Part shown: piece after piece, positions 1 through 7,643 of the stretch
How the letters are laid out: each line of letters begins with the position of its first letter
How positions within the stretch are numbered: position 1 is the stretch's first letter
Assembly: GCF_927798115.1 (NCBI RefSeq)
Contig: NZ_CAKMMG010000001.1
Location: 62,001 to 126,000 of the forward strand
DNA: 64,000 nt
Direction: 5' to 3'
Source: Paenibacillus auburnensis
Lineage (GTDB): Bacteria; Bacillota; Bacilli; Paenibacillales; Paenibacillaceae
Notes under the pieces: model-generated
Seen by the model: only the letters and a program-made list of their open reading frames with translations
What the model was told of the DNA's origin: nothing
Databases searched by the model: none
Translations under genes and position numbers: made by a program

Positions 1-216
1 GTTGAGTTTGCGAAGGCACATGTTGTAAAGACGATCTTTTTTGAAACCCTCGTCTCCTCCAGTGTAGCAGATACTATTGCCCAGGAAATCGGAGCCAAGG
101 CGGCTGTGCTGAATCCGATTGAGGGATTAACTGATGAGGAACGCAGCAATAATCTGGACTATGCGGCGATTATGCACCAGAATCTTGAAGCACTGAAGAC
201 AGCGTTAAATGAATAG
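1..216 (+). CDS. Metal (probably zinc) ABC transporter substrate-binding protein, C-terminal end
   Basis: The window opens inside this gene; the last 71 codons are read in frame 1 and end at TAG 214-216. The visible part carries the pattern seen at the C-terminus of ZnuA/AdcA-type binding proteins: a FFE segment, a stretch on removing the metal from an ABC-type cleft ([11 protein letters not shown]), and a closing [15 protein letters not shown] helix. Such lipoproteins capture Zn(II) or Mn(II) outside the membrane and hand it to a permease. The next gene encodes the zinc-free S14 paralogue, which favours zinc over manganese. The signal peptide and most metal ligands lie outside the window, so the exact metal is inferred. 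Confidence 0.8.
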   Translation, partial: VEFAKAHVVKTIFFETLVSSSVADTIAQEIGAKAAVLNPIEGLTDEERSNNLDYAAIMHQNLEALKTALNE

Positions 217-254
217 GCAATATACTATTTGAACTAGGAAGGTGGAGACCCAGC

Positions 255-524
255 GTGGCAAAGAAATCTAAAGTAGTTAAAGAGCTTAAACGGCAGGAAC
301 TGGTCGCCAAATATGCGGATAGACGAAGAGAGCTGAAGGCAAAGGGGGATTATGCGGCACTGCAGAAGCTGCCGCGCGATTCCTCGGCCACCCGACAAAA
401 GAACAGATGCGCCGTCTCCGGCAGACCCCGAGGCTATCTAAGCAAATTTAAGGTTTCGCGGATCGTCTTCCGGGACCTGGCGCTGAAAGGGCAGATTCCC
501 GGTATCACCAAATCAAGCTGGTAG
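255..524 (+). CDS. rpsN: 30S ribosomal protein S14, zinc-independent (C-) form
   Basis: This 89-residue protein has the S14 signature in its second half ([13 protein letters not shown], then [13 protein letters not shown]) and the usual SSW end. It has a single cysteine, so it cannot form the CxxC...CxxC zinc ribbon of the short S14 type. In Bacillales this longer C- paralogue (rpsN2/yhzA type) replaces the zinc-containing S14 when zinc is scarce and is controlled by Zur. It starts at GTG 255 behind AGGAAGGTGG. It lies 38 bp after a metal-binding lipoprotein gene and may be cotranscribed with it; any Zur operator would be upstream of the window. Confidence 0.95.
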   Translation: MAKKSKVVKELKRQELVAKYADRRRELKAKGDYAALQKLPRDSSATRQKNRCAVSGRPRGYLSKFKVSRIVFRDLALKGQIPGITKSSW

Positions 525-556
525 CTGCAGGTATGGTTCTTTTCATATGGACTAAC

Positions 557-601
557 AAGAACGGCCAATGTCCCGGAATACCGGACCGGCCGTTCTTTGC
601 T
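557..601 (+). terminator. Intrinsic terminator after rpsN
   Basis: A 10-bp perfect stem (AAGAACGGCC at 557-566 with GGCCGTTCTT at 588-597) carries a GC-rich loop that can itself pair. It is followed by a short T run, so the U tract is weak. Confidence 0.7.
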
Positions 602-695
602 GTGCGTTTAAGCTTTGCATGAATCACTCCGGTGAATTAAGATAGACATCAATGCAGTACAAGCTGTATGAACACTGCAAAGGGGGGGGACAGAT

Positions 696-1322
696 ATGTC
701 GCAGTACTGGAGCGGGCGGTTTGCCCGTGAAGGCATGATTTGGGGAAGGGAACCCAGTCCCTCCGCGGAGTGGGCCAAAAAGAAGTTTCAGGAAGCAGGG
801 CTGAGCTCTGTCCTGGTTCCCGGTGCGGGCTATGGACGTAACAGCAAGGTATTCTCAGCCGCATTCACTACCTACGGGATCGAATTAAGCACCGAGGCCC
901 TGGAGCTTGCTGCAGCATGGGACCCGGACACTATCTTTATCGCCGGTTCTGCGCTGGAACCGCAGCTGAATACCCAGATTGATGCCGTCTACTGCTACGA
1001 TGTGCTTCATTTGTTTCTGGAAGAGGAGCGGAAGCAGCTGATTGCTGCAAGTCTTGCCCAGTTGCGCACCGGCGGGCTGCTTTATTTCACAAGTTTTTCC
1101 GATGAAGACCGCAATAACGGCTGCGGCAGACGGCTCGAACAGGGAACCTATGAATATAAGCCGGGGAAGTATGCCCACTTTTTCACTGAAGCCGATTTAA
1201 GAAGTCATTTTTCAGGGACAGAGATTCTCCAGACCGGATCATTCCCCGAGAAGCTTGAGAGTGAACAGGGAGGAATCCACGAATACATACTCAGATACAT
1301 TGTTGCGCGTAAAATAAACTGA
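696..1322 (+). CDS. Class I SAM-dependent methyltransferase
   Basis: This 208-residue protein has a Rossmann-type AdoMet-binding motif I (VLVPGAGYGRNS, about residues 39-50), an acidic end of strand 2 (YGIELS) and a motif IV-like segment (DAVYCYDVLH) around residue 95-105. This fits the small TehB/Methyltransf_23-like group, but the substrate cannot be told from sequence. ATG 696 has a GGGGGGG purine run a few bases upstream as ribosome binding site. It is a single gene between two hairpins. It could act on a small molecule or a protein; only the fold is secure. Confidence 0.85.
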   Translation: MSQYWSGRFAREGMIWGREPSPSAEWAKKKFQEAGLSSVLVPGAGYGRNSKVFSAAFTTYGIELSTEALELAAAWDPDTIFIAGSALEPQLNTQIDAVYCYDVLHLFLEEERKQLIAASLAQLRTGGLLYFTSFSDEDRNNGCGRRLEQGTYEYKPGKYAHFFTEADLRSHFSGTEILQTGSFPEKLESEQGGIHEYILRYIVARKIN

Positions 1323-1339
1323 ATCTCATCAGACGTCAA

Positions 1340-1371
1340 TAGGCCCTTCTTTTATATAAAGAAGGGCCTTA
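1340..1371 (+). terminator. Perfect palindromic hairpin, probable terminator between convergent genes
   Basis: AAGGCCCTTCTTT pairs with its complement around a TATA centre at 1341-1370. It lies between the plus-strand methyltransferase and the minus-strand HTH gene and could serve both. The flanking T tracts are short, so termination is inferred from position and symmetry. Confidence 0.5.
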
Positions 1372-1425
1372 AGTATAGTTGGAACCAGGTTGTGGGGGAT
1401 TGTTCATGTGGGACTTCGCGCCCGC

Positions 1426-2010
1426 CTATCTCAAATCGCAGTCAGCGAACAGAATATTCCGTGGAATACGGAAGAAGTTTTCGGCTTTTTCCTGCAGGGC
1501 CAAGGTTGGAAGATGGCATTGATGCAGCCATTTGCGGAATGTGCCGGGATGTACACCGATCCAGACGCTGACATCGGTTACAGAGAAATCATACACCATA
1601 CACAGCCCTGTCAAAATCACATTATTCTGCGGTGAGTGGGCAAGTGTTCTTTTCATAAAACGTGAAGGTGTAGGCTGGCATACAATCGGACTTTGCCGCA
1701 GGAGAGCTTCATTGAACAGGATATGGGACGGATAGCCTAGCAGGCGGCAGACCTTCTCCAGATTGTTTCTGGAAGGAATGCGTCCTTCGTATACCCAGGC
1801 GCTCACACTGCGCGAGGATACGGCGAGCTCTTCCGCAAGCTTGGACAATTTAATGTCCTTAGCCATCAGGATAGCAAGCAGAACGCGGTTGCGGATCTGG
1901 CTGCGTTTGGGCCTCCGGAACCGTTTGACCCGTACGCCTTGTCCAAGATATTTGCGGTTGATCAGAGACCAGGCCTGGATTTTATGAGATTCTTGTTGAT
2001 TCTTAGGCAT
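1426..2010 (-). CDS. Putative DNA-binding protein with two HTH domains
   Basis: This 194-residue protein has a basic N-terminus (VKRFRRPKRSQIRNR) followed by a clear XRE-like helix-turn-helix at about residues 47-95 (KLSKLAEELAVSSRSVSAWV, then the recognition helix and a C-terminal helix ending in SHILF). A second, more diverged HTH-like unit covers residues 130-190 and repeats the layout, ending in RNILF. The parallel SHILF/RNILF ends suggest an internal duplication. A tandem HTH protein like this would be a cytoplasmic transcription regulator, but no target or ligand domain is visible. Its start codon is ATG at 2010 on the minus strand, and the gene is divergent from the Dabb gene. Confidence 0.65.
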   Translation of the reverse strand: MPKNQQESHKIQAWSLINRKYLGQGVRVKRFRRPKRSQIRNRVLLAILMAKDIKLSKLAEELAVSSRSVSAWVYEGRIPSRNNLEKVCRLLGYPSHILFNEALLRQSPIVCQPTPSRFMKRTLAHSPQNNVILTGLCMVYDFSVTDVSVWIGVHPGTFRKWLHQCHLPTLALQEKAENFFRIPRNILFADCDLR

Positions 2011-2173
2011 ACTTCCTCCGAATTTTTAACGTTATACTACAATACTTTCGGGAACGCTGCAATGGTTAATGCTGTAATTGCTGACATGAGGTTTAAGTTT
2101 CTTTCAGAAGTCTTGCCGTTATGATATATTTTTACTAAACAAATTACAATATTCAGGGCAGGGAGCGAAATAG

Positions 2174-2461
2174 ATGATTAAGCATATCGTATTTTTCAAA
2201 TTAAAAGACTCGTCACCGGAAAGTATCGCTGCTACAGTAGCAGTTCTGCAGAATATGGAAGGTAAAATCCCTCAGCTGATTTCCATCGAGGTTGGAACCG
2301 ATGTCGTTCGTTCGGAGCGTTCTTTTGACATTGCGCTGGTAACTGAGGTTGCCTCACTGGAGGATTTGCAGGCATATCAGGTGCACCCCGCCCATAAGGA
2401 AGTAATAGCGCACATCAACGAGGTCAAGGAAGTGTCCTACGCCGTAGACTACGAAATTTAA
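2174..2461 (+). CDS. Dabb-family (stress-responsive alpha/beta barrel) protein
   Basis: This 95-residue protein matches the Dabb fold from end to end: it begins MIKHIVFFKLK, has a central VGTDVVRSERSFDIALVTEF-like segment, and ends with the YQVHPAHKEV motif and a final strand. These dimeric ferredoxin-like proteins are small cytoplasmic enzymes or stress proteins; no catalytic role can be assigned here. ATG 2174 is preceded by GGGAGCG. Fifty bases downstream lies a tiny membrane protein gene and then the yutE homologue, possibly one transcript. Confidence 0.9.
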   Translation: MIKHIVFFKLKDSSPESIAATVAVLQNMEGKIPQLISIEVGTDVVRSERSFDIALVTEVASLEDLQAYQVHPAHKEVIAHINEVKEVSYAVDYEI

Positions 2462-2513
2462 GGCTGCCGGGAGCGGCAGGAGTTCCCATTCTATTCCGGA
2501 AGCGGTGATGTAA

Positions 2514-2624
2514 ATGCGTGAGCTTGAGTATCCGATGGAAGCGTTAACCTACCTGATCGTCTTTCTGGCCGCCTGCTTCACCATGCTGTTCTGGCTGAAA
2601 CGCCGCGGCAAGCGAGACAAATAA
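2514..2624 (+). CDS. 36-residue single-span membrane peptide
   Basis: A short reading frame from ATG 2514 to TAA 2622-2624 encodes an acidic N-terminus, one hydrophobic span (LTYLIVFLAACFTMLFWL) and a strongly basic tail (KRRGKRDK), i.e. a classic positive-inside single-pass peptide. A GGAAG ribosome binding site lies 11 bases upstream. It sits in the gap between the Dabb and yutE-like genes on the same strand. No family is recognised; its function is unknown. Conservation in relatives would decide whether it is real. Confidence 0.6.
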   Translation: MRELEYPMEALTYLIVFLAACFTMLFWLKRRGKRDK

Positions 2625-2674
2625 ATTCTTAATCGTTGTAGTTCATTTATACCACCAGACTTGGAGGGTCAGCT

Positions 2675-3115
2675 GTGTACTATGTTAACCGGAAGCAAAT
2701 TGAAAATATACTGGGGCAGATTCCTGATATCGGGACCGGTCTGCGGGGCGCTGCGGATTCCTGGGATGGAAGCATTGTCATGGGTCTGGTGCAGGAACGC
2801 TGCCTGCATTTGGCGATAGAGGTCGTTACCGACGTGGGGAGCTGTCTGATCGACGGATTCATTATGCGTGATGCCGGTAGTTATGAAGATATCATCTCGA
2901 TTATCCATGAGGAGAAGGTGCTTGGAGACAGCGGGATATACGATGTGCTCATTAGCCTGGTAGCGCTCCGTAAGCCGCTTGTGCAGGATTATTATTCCTG
3001 GGATCGCAGCGCGCTGCATCCGCTAACGAAGGTGCTTCCAGGCGTTCTGGAGCGTTTTGCCGCAGAGGTGCACCGGTATCTGGATCAGGAGCTGGGAGCG
3101 GAGCTGCCGGTTTGA
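2675..3115 (+). CDS. yutE: YutE/DUF86 protein, HepT-like fold
   Basis: This 146-residue protein aligns in memory with B. subtilis YutE over its full length: N-terminal MYYVNRKQIE, the helix HLAIEVVTDVGSCLIDGFIM and the MRDAGSYEDI loop. DUF86 proteins share the HepT fold; toxin HepT nucleases need an R-x4-H-x-Y motif. Here the corresponding site reads R99-KPLV-Q104-D-Y106, so the catalytic histidine is glutamine. No MntA-type nucleotidyltransferase antitoxin is adjacent. It is therefore probably not an active RNase toxin. It starts at GTG 2675 behind GGAGGG. The next gene, a Cys-cluster regulator, follows 70 bp downstream. Confidence 0.85.
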   Translation: MYYVNRKQIENILGQIPDIGTGLRGAADSWDGSIVMGLVQERCLHLAIEVVTDVGSCLIDGFIMRDAGSYEDIISIIHEEKVLGDSGIYDVLISLVALRKPLVQDYYSWDRSALHPLTKVLPGVLERFAAEVHRYLDQELGAELPV

Positions 3116-3185
3116 AAAGAGGGTAACCTGGCGGACCGGAGGGCATTACACGGACGGAAGCCGTAAGGAGAGGAGGTTCCAGAAC

Positions 3186-3857
3186 ATGAAGAAGGGTCAG
3201 GAGAGCGGATCGACAAGACGCAATATAATGACGCTGCTCAAAATGAAAGGGCCGCTGACCATCGGCGCGCTGGCGGAAGAGCTCGGGATTACCGAGATGG
3301 GCGTGCGGCGTCATGTGCTCCAGCTGGAGCAGGAGTCGCTGGCCAAGACCAAGGTAGTACGCCAGGCAATGGGCAGGCCCTTGCATGTATATTCGCTGAC
3401 CGAGCGGGCAGAAGAGCATTTTCCCAAAACGTATCATAATCTGGCCCTGGAGCTGCTGAGGGAGCTTGATCACACCAGCGGGCTGGAGGCTGTGAATGTG
3501 TTGTTTGAAGGCCGGCGGAGGCGGATGCTTGCCCAGTATACCCCGATGATGGAGAACCGTAATCTGGAGGAGCGGGTAGCTGAGCTGTCCTCTATCCAGA
3601 ACTCCGGGGGGTATATGGCGGAATGGAGCAAGGGGGAAGACGGCTCATATGTGATGCGGGAATATAATTGTCCCATCCGTCAGGTTGCCACCCAATACCG
3701 CAAAGCCTGCCAATGCGAACAGAGTCTTTTCGAGGAGCTGCTCGGGGCTAAGGTGACACGCACGGAATGTATGGCGGAAGGCGGACAATGCTGCCGGTAT
3801 GCCATCACTCCTAACCCGACAAACCGACAGGACAATCCTTCTGAAAAAACTTCCTGA
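3186..3857 (+). CDS. DeoR/SufR-type HTH regulator with C-terminal cysteine cluster
   Basis: This 223-residue protein has a winged helix at the N-terminus (MTLLKMKGPLTIGALAEELG, residues 15-34, then GVRRHVLQLEQE) and a C-terminal cysteine cluster: C162, C175, C177, C195, C202, C203. The C162-x12-C175 spacing with two later cysteines resembles SufR-like regulators that hold a [4Fe-4S] cluster and sense Fe-S status or nitric oxide. ATG 3186 was chosen over upstream in-frame codons because of the excellent AAGGAGAGGAGG just before it. No suf operon lies in the window, so the target genes are unknown. Cluster binding is inferred from the cysteines. Confidence 0.75.
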   Translation: MKKGQESGSTRRNIMTLLKMKGPLTIGALAEELGITEMGVRRHVLQLEQESLAKTKVVRQAMGRPLHVYSLTERAEEHFPKTYHNLALELLRELDHTSGLEAVNVLFEGRRRRMLAQYTPMMENRNLEERVAELSSIQNSGGYMAEWSKGEDGSYVMREYNCPIRQVATQYRKACQCEQSLFEELLGAKVTRTECMAEGGQCCRYAITPNPTNRQDNPSEKTS

Positions 3858-3959
3858 AGTAATCACAGGACAAACTCTCTGCGCTTATGATATAGCAGAA
3901 CTAGGCGATAGCCCGGATGGCCGGGCAGAGGCACTTTGAATCCAAAGGAGAGATGGACG

Positions 3960-4442
3960 ATGAAAAAGGATAGCAAAAGCTTGCTGTGGGGAATTCTGGC
4001 CGGTAGCGTAGTGGGTTCAGTCACGGCGCTGCTGCTGGCACCCAAGCCGGGAAAAGAACTGCGCAAGGATATTGTTGACGGAACGAATGGGGCGATTGAT
4101 AAAGTGCAGGAAATTGCCGCCCAGGCAGGAGATAAAGGATCGGAGCTGTATGGCAAAGCCAAGGACGCGGTAGAGTCTGTGGTGAGTGAAGTGAAGGAAT
4201 GGAGCAAGCAGTATACCCAAACTGATACGGAAGAGGAGCTTGCCGTGGTCAGCGGAATCGCCACAGAAGAAGCTCCGGTAAGCTTGGACGAAACCGAAAC
4301 AGCAGAAATTATTGCCGCAGCCATTGAGGATGACCAGGATGTGGCGGATGCCGGTATCGAAGAAGCCGCAGACAGCGCGGAGGCTGTTGTGAATGAAGAT
4401 GGTGCAGCGGATACAGACAAAGACAAAGACGGTATTATCTAA
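3960..4442 (+). CDS. YtxH-like general stress protein
   Basis: This 160-residue protein starts with a hydrophobic, glycine-rich segment (LLWGILAGSVVGSVTALLLA) followed by PKPGKELRKDI, the hallmark of the YtxH/GvpP-like family. The middle is amphipathic and helical; the C-terminal third is very acidic and alanine-rich (EEAADSAEAV and a DTDKDKD end). Family members are envelope-associated stress proteins of unknown biochemical function. ATG 3960 was chosen for the AAAGGAGAG seven bases upstream. It is followed by a strong terminator. The acidic low-complexity tail is likely disordered. Confidence 0.85.
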   Translation: MKKDSKSLLWGILAGSVVGSVTALLLAPKPGKELRKDIVDGTNGAIDKVQEIAAQAGDKGSELYGKAKDAVESVVSEVKEWSKQYTQTDTEEELAVVSGIATEEAPVSLDETETAEIIAAAIEDDQDVADAGIEEAADSAEAVVNEDGAADTDKDKDGII

Positions 4443-4505
4443 ATTTATTTTGCAGCCCGCGTAACTAGTGAATGCTGAATATATAAGGCTCCAGCAGGCA
4501 TACAG

Positions 4506-4540
4506 CCGCTTTCCGCGCTTCCGGCGGGAGGCGGTTTTTT
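4506..4540 (+). terminator. Intrinsic terminator after the ytxH-like gene
   Basis: An 11-bp stem with G-U pairs (CCGCTTTCCGC with GCGGGAGGCGG) and a 7-base loop is followed by TTTTTT at 4535-4540. Confidence 0.85.
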
Positions 4541-4657
4541 CAATACTTCCTTGAATTGGGGCCGTAAAAAGAGTAATATCTGCAATTGGGGCTCAAAGTC
4601 AGGTACACTTTGTTTTGACCTTACATAAGCTACACAAAACAAGTTAAAGGAAGCGGT

Positions 4658-5470
4658 GTGTTCGTGCAGCAAGCTATAGCTATACTAGACTCAGGTGTGG
4701 GGGGACTTACGGTTGTCAAAGAAGTAATGAGACAGCTCCCTAGGGAGAAAATCATTTATTTTGGCGATACTGCCCGTGCCCCATACGGACCCCGTTCAAC
4801 CGAAGAAGTGAAATTGTTCACTGAACAGATTGTGGACTACTTAATTCAATTTAATCCTAAAATGATTGTTATCGCCTGCAACACCGCAACAGCGGCAGCG
4901 CTGGACTATATCTCTGCCAAGGTGTCCATACCGGTAATCGGAGTCATTCATCCCGGTGCCCGCGCCGCCATCAGTGCAACCAAAACAGGCCGGGTCGGTG
5001 TCATCGGCACCATCGGAACGATAAAGAGCGGGGCTTATACAGCGGCGCTGAAGCAGCTGTCCCCGTTTGTCGAGGTGGTCAGCCAGGCTTGTCCGGCGCT
5101 TGTCCCTTTTGTGGAGCAAGGCATGTTCCGCTCAGAGGAAAGCCATATCGCAGTGGCTGAATCTCTCAACGGAATCAAATACGAGCCCATCGATACTATG
5201 ATTCTCGGCTGTACACATTATCCTTTCCTGGTAGAGCCGATAGGCAAAGTAATGGGGCCGGGAGTGAAGCTGATCAGCTCGGCGGATGAGACTGCACGGG
5301 AAATTAGCACCATTCTCTACCAGAAAGGCCAGCTGGCCAAGGGGGATGAAACCCCGATCCACCAATTTTTCTGCAGCGGAGATGCCGAAATGTTCCAGCG
5401 GATCGCCCGCGACTGGCTTGGTGAGCAGCTCAAACGCACACCTGTAGTCTGGCAGGTATCCTCTTTGTAG
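4658..5470 (+). CDS. racE: Glutamate racemase
   Basis: This enzyme interconverts L- and D-glutamate in the cytoplasm, supplying D-Glu for peptidoglycan. The two catalytic cysteines are both present: IACNTATAAA (Cys near residue 72) and LGCTHYPFL (Cys near residue 184). The family start IAILDSGVGGLTV and the FGDTARAPYG loop are intact. The length, about 270 residues, is normal for RacE/MurI. Two GTG codons compete: 4658 (5 bases after AAAGGAAG) and 4664 (11 bases after it, giving the usual MQQAIAILDSG start); 4664 may be the true start. The gene is monocistronic, ending at a strong terminator. Confidence 0.97.
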   Translation: MFVQQAIAILDSGVGGLTVVKEVMRQLPREKIIYFGDTARAPYGPRSTEEVKLFTEQIVDYLIQFNPKMIVIACNTATAAALDYISAKVSIPVIGVIHPGARAAISATKTGRVGVIGTIGTIKSGAYTAALKQLSPFVEVVSQACPALVPFVEQGMFRSEESHIAVAESLNGIKYEPIDTMILGCTHYPFLVEPIGKVMGPGVKLISSADETAREISTILYQKGQLAKGDETPIHQFFCSGDAEMFQRIARDWLGEQLKRTPVVWQVSSL

Positions 5471-5532
5471 ATTACTGTGGTGACATGAATAGGGACAAAC
5501 TGTATTCGAGGCTGTACTAAGTGTTTATCAAG

Positions 5533-5568
5533 GAAACCAGGGAAATATTGCCCTGGTTTCTTTTTTTT
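5533..5568 (+). terminator. Intrinsic terminator after racE
   Basis: A perfect 10-bp stem (GAAACCAGGG / CCCTGGTTTC) with an 8-base AT loop is followed by eight T residues. Confidence 0.95.
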
Positions 5569-5664
5569 AACGCTCTTATCGAAAGTATTGTTGTTAAAAG
5601 GGTATTAATTACTGCACATAAATTGGTATAATATAGTGAATTTAAATAAATGGTGGTGGTATGC

Positions 5665-5982
5665 GTGATTCTAAAAAGAGCTACATTTTGGTTTTCGCTT
5701 GTTAGTATTGCAATCTGCTTACATAACTATTTAGGGTATGACAGAAAAAATATTCTTTTATTTATTTCTAATCCCGTATTGGTTAATACGATTTATTTGG
5801 AACCGTTTAACCATTGGTATTTCAATTATGAAAGTGCAACGATAAACAGTGGTAGTGCCGATATTACCGTTGCCTTTCCCTCTTATATCGTTCATTTTCT
5901 TTCATACTTCTTAGAAGGGTTAATTATTGATGGTTTAGTTAGATTAAGAAATCGGAAACCTAGATGTAAAGTTGATAATTAA
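5665..5982 (+). CDS. Hypothetical AT-rich membrane protein
   Basis: This protein of about 105 residues is not recognised. It has a hydrophobic N-terminal segment (FWFSLVSIAICL), a polar middle and a second hydrophobic stretch (YIVHFLSYFLEGLII), then a basic tail, so it is probably a two-span membrane protein. The start was placed at GTG 5665, which has GGTGGTGG five bases upstream; an in-frame ATG at 5650 lacks a ribosome binding site. A TATAAT lies at 5627-5632. Its base composition is clearly more AT-rich than that of its neighbours, which suggests acquisition or relaxed selection. Confidence 0.55.
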   Translation: MILKRATFWFSLVSIAICLHNYLGYDRKNILLFISNPVLVNTIYLEPFNHWYFNYESATINSGSADITVAFPSYIVHFLSYFLEGLIIDGLVRLRNRKPRCKVDN

Positions 5983-6320
5983 CATGCCGACCTCATGCTT
6001 GCGATTAGTCATTTGATTCTTCTTTTTATAAGCATTCAAAATTATTTTGCGTCTATGTTGATCTTTATCGAGTTTTTTATGCATCTCTAAGAAACGGAAC
6101 CAAAAGAACAAATCATTTTGTTTTTTTCACCTCCCTGTTGAGCCATATTATTGTAAGCTCCACTATGTTTGTATGCGGTTACACTTTTTCGTGCGGTCAG
6201 GCGCGGTCAAGCTCTTTTCGTTCATGCGCGGCAGTAGGGGCTGCATACAATAAGTTGAGGCTGTGCCCCGAAGTCTTGCAGGGGATGACGGCAACTAGAG
6301 GGTTTGAGAGGATGAGACAT
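5983..6320. other. 338-bp gap with AT-rich sequence and a possible antisense reading frame
   Basis: The first part is AT-rich like the preceding gene. On the minus strand, 6111 down to 5944 can be read as 55 codons rich in Lys, His, Arg and Asn, beginning with a weak TTG and partly antisense to the preceding gene. A good GGGAGGTG lies further upstream, but its best-placed ATG (6116) opens a 9-codon frame only. This may be a decayed gene or chance. From about 6170 the composition returns to that of the chromosome, and no other gene was seen. Confidence 0.3.
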
Positions 6321-7529
6321 ATGCAGCAATATATTACCCGCAGGGGAGACACTGTTAACCGCATTGCCGCCAGGCATGGACTTACACCGGAACATGTCAT
6401 CCAAGGGAATCCGTGGGCAGGGAGACAGCCCTACTTGTACCCGGGGCAAATTCTTTTCCTGCCCTCTGCACCGCGCAAGCGTTACTCCGTGCAGCAGGGG
6501 GACGATGCAGCTTCCATCTCTGCTCTGTTCGGAGTGAGCATTGAGGAGCTTGAAACTCTAAATCCCGGCGTCACCTCCGCACGCCAATGTATCCCGGGTA
6601 AGGTGCTGGTCATCCCCCAGCCGCTGTCCAGCGGCAGGGTAGCTGTCAACAGTGAATACGGACCGGAAGATGTTGAGGAAGATGTCAGGCAGCTTACGGA
6701 CAAATTTCCTTTTCTTCACCGGGACAGCATCGGAACCAGTGTGCTCGGCAAACCGCTGCATGTGCTGCGGCTCGGGAGTGGACCCCGGCATCTGCATGTG
6801 AATGCCGCTCTGCACGCCAATGAATGGCTGACATCACCCTGCCTGATGTCTTTTATAGAACAATATGCCTCGGCTTACGCGGAGGGGAGGGACTGGAACG
6901 GACATGATCCTTCTCTCTGGTACCAGAACTGGACAATATGGGCTGTGCCGATGGCCAACCCGGATGGTGTGGAGCTGGTACAGGAAGGCGTACAGCCGGG
7001 ACATCCCTATTATGAAGCGCTCATGAAATGGAACTGCGGCAGACACAGCTTCCGTCATTGGAAGGCCAACCTCCGCGGTGTGGATCTAGGTGACCAGTTC
7101 CCGGCTCACTGGGAGGAAGAGGTTGCCCGGCGCAGAATAACCGGTCCGGCCCCCCGCGATTACAGCGGCCCCGCTCCGTTAAGCGAACCGGAAGCAGCAG
7201 CGCTCGCGGCTCTGGCTGAGCAATATCCCGGGGAGGCAGCAGTGTCGCTGCACAGCCAGGGTGGAGAGATCTACTGGAACTACCGGGGATATGAACCTCC
7301 GGAGAGCAAAGAGCTGGCCGCCCGTCTGGCGGCGGCCAGCGGATACCGCGCGGTTGAGCTGACCGGCAGTGACGCCGGGTATAAGGATTGGTTCATCCAG
7401 CGTTTCCGTAAGCCTGGTTTTACGGTAGAGCTGGGGATTGGCAAGAATCCGCTGCCCCTGGCTGATTATGAGGATATGGCGCTGGAAACAGGCTGGATTT
7501 TAGCAACGATTCTCTCGAATTTTAAATAA
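6321..7529 (+). CDS. LysM-M14 peptidase, gamma-D-glutamyl-diamino acid endopeptidase type
   Basis: This 402-residue protein has two LysM domains (about residues 5-50 and 52-100; YITRRGDTVNRIA and YSVQQGDDAASIS) followed by an M14 carboxypeptidase-like domain. Zinc ligands are visible in ALHANEW (H-x-x-E type) and SLHSQGG; the catalytic Glu is in FTVELGIG. The layout matches endopeptidase I of Bacillus (ENP1, YqgT), which cuts gamma-D-Glu to diaminopimelate bonds in cell-wall peptides. No signal peptide is evident from ATG 6321, chosen for GAGAGGA eight bases upstream; ENP1-type enzymes also lack one and act on recycled or spore wall peptides. A terminator follows. Confidence 0.88.
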   Translation: MQQYITRRGDTVNRIAARHGLTPEHVIQGNPWAGRQPYLYPGQILFLPSAPRKRYSVQQGDDAASISALFGVSIEELETLNPGVTSARQCIPGKVLVIPQPLSSGRVAVNSEYGPEDVEEDVRQLTDKFPFLHRDSIGTSVLGKPLHVLRLGSGPRHLHVNAALHANEWLTSPCLMSFIEQYASAYAEGRDWNGHDPSLWYQNWTIWAVPMANPDGVELVQEGVQPGHPYYEALMKWNCGRHSFRHWKANLRGVDLGDQFPAHWEEEVARRRITGPAPRDYSGPAPLSEPEAAALAALAEQYPGEAAVSLHSQGGEIYWNYRGYEPPESKELAARLAAASGYRAVELTGSDAGYKDWFIQRFRKPGFTVELGIGKNPLPLADYEDMALETGWILATILSNFK

Positions 7530-7568
7530 AAATGAAACACATCCTGCAAATTTGCGTAAGATAACAGC

Positions 7569-7620
7569 AAAGGGTACGGCCGCAATCATATTTGCACTTG
7601 CTTCGCGGCTGTATCCTTTT
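7569..7620 (+). terminator. Intrinsic terminator after the M14 peptidase gene
   Basis: A 15-bp stem (AAAGGGTACGGCCGC with GCGGCTGTATCCTTT, two G-U pairs) is followed by a short T run. Confidence 0.75.
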
Positions 7621-7643
7621 CTTATGGAAAGAGGAGGATACCT

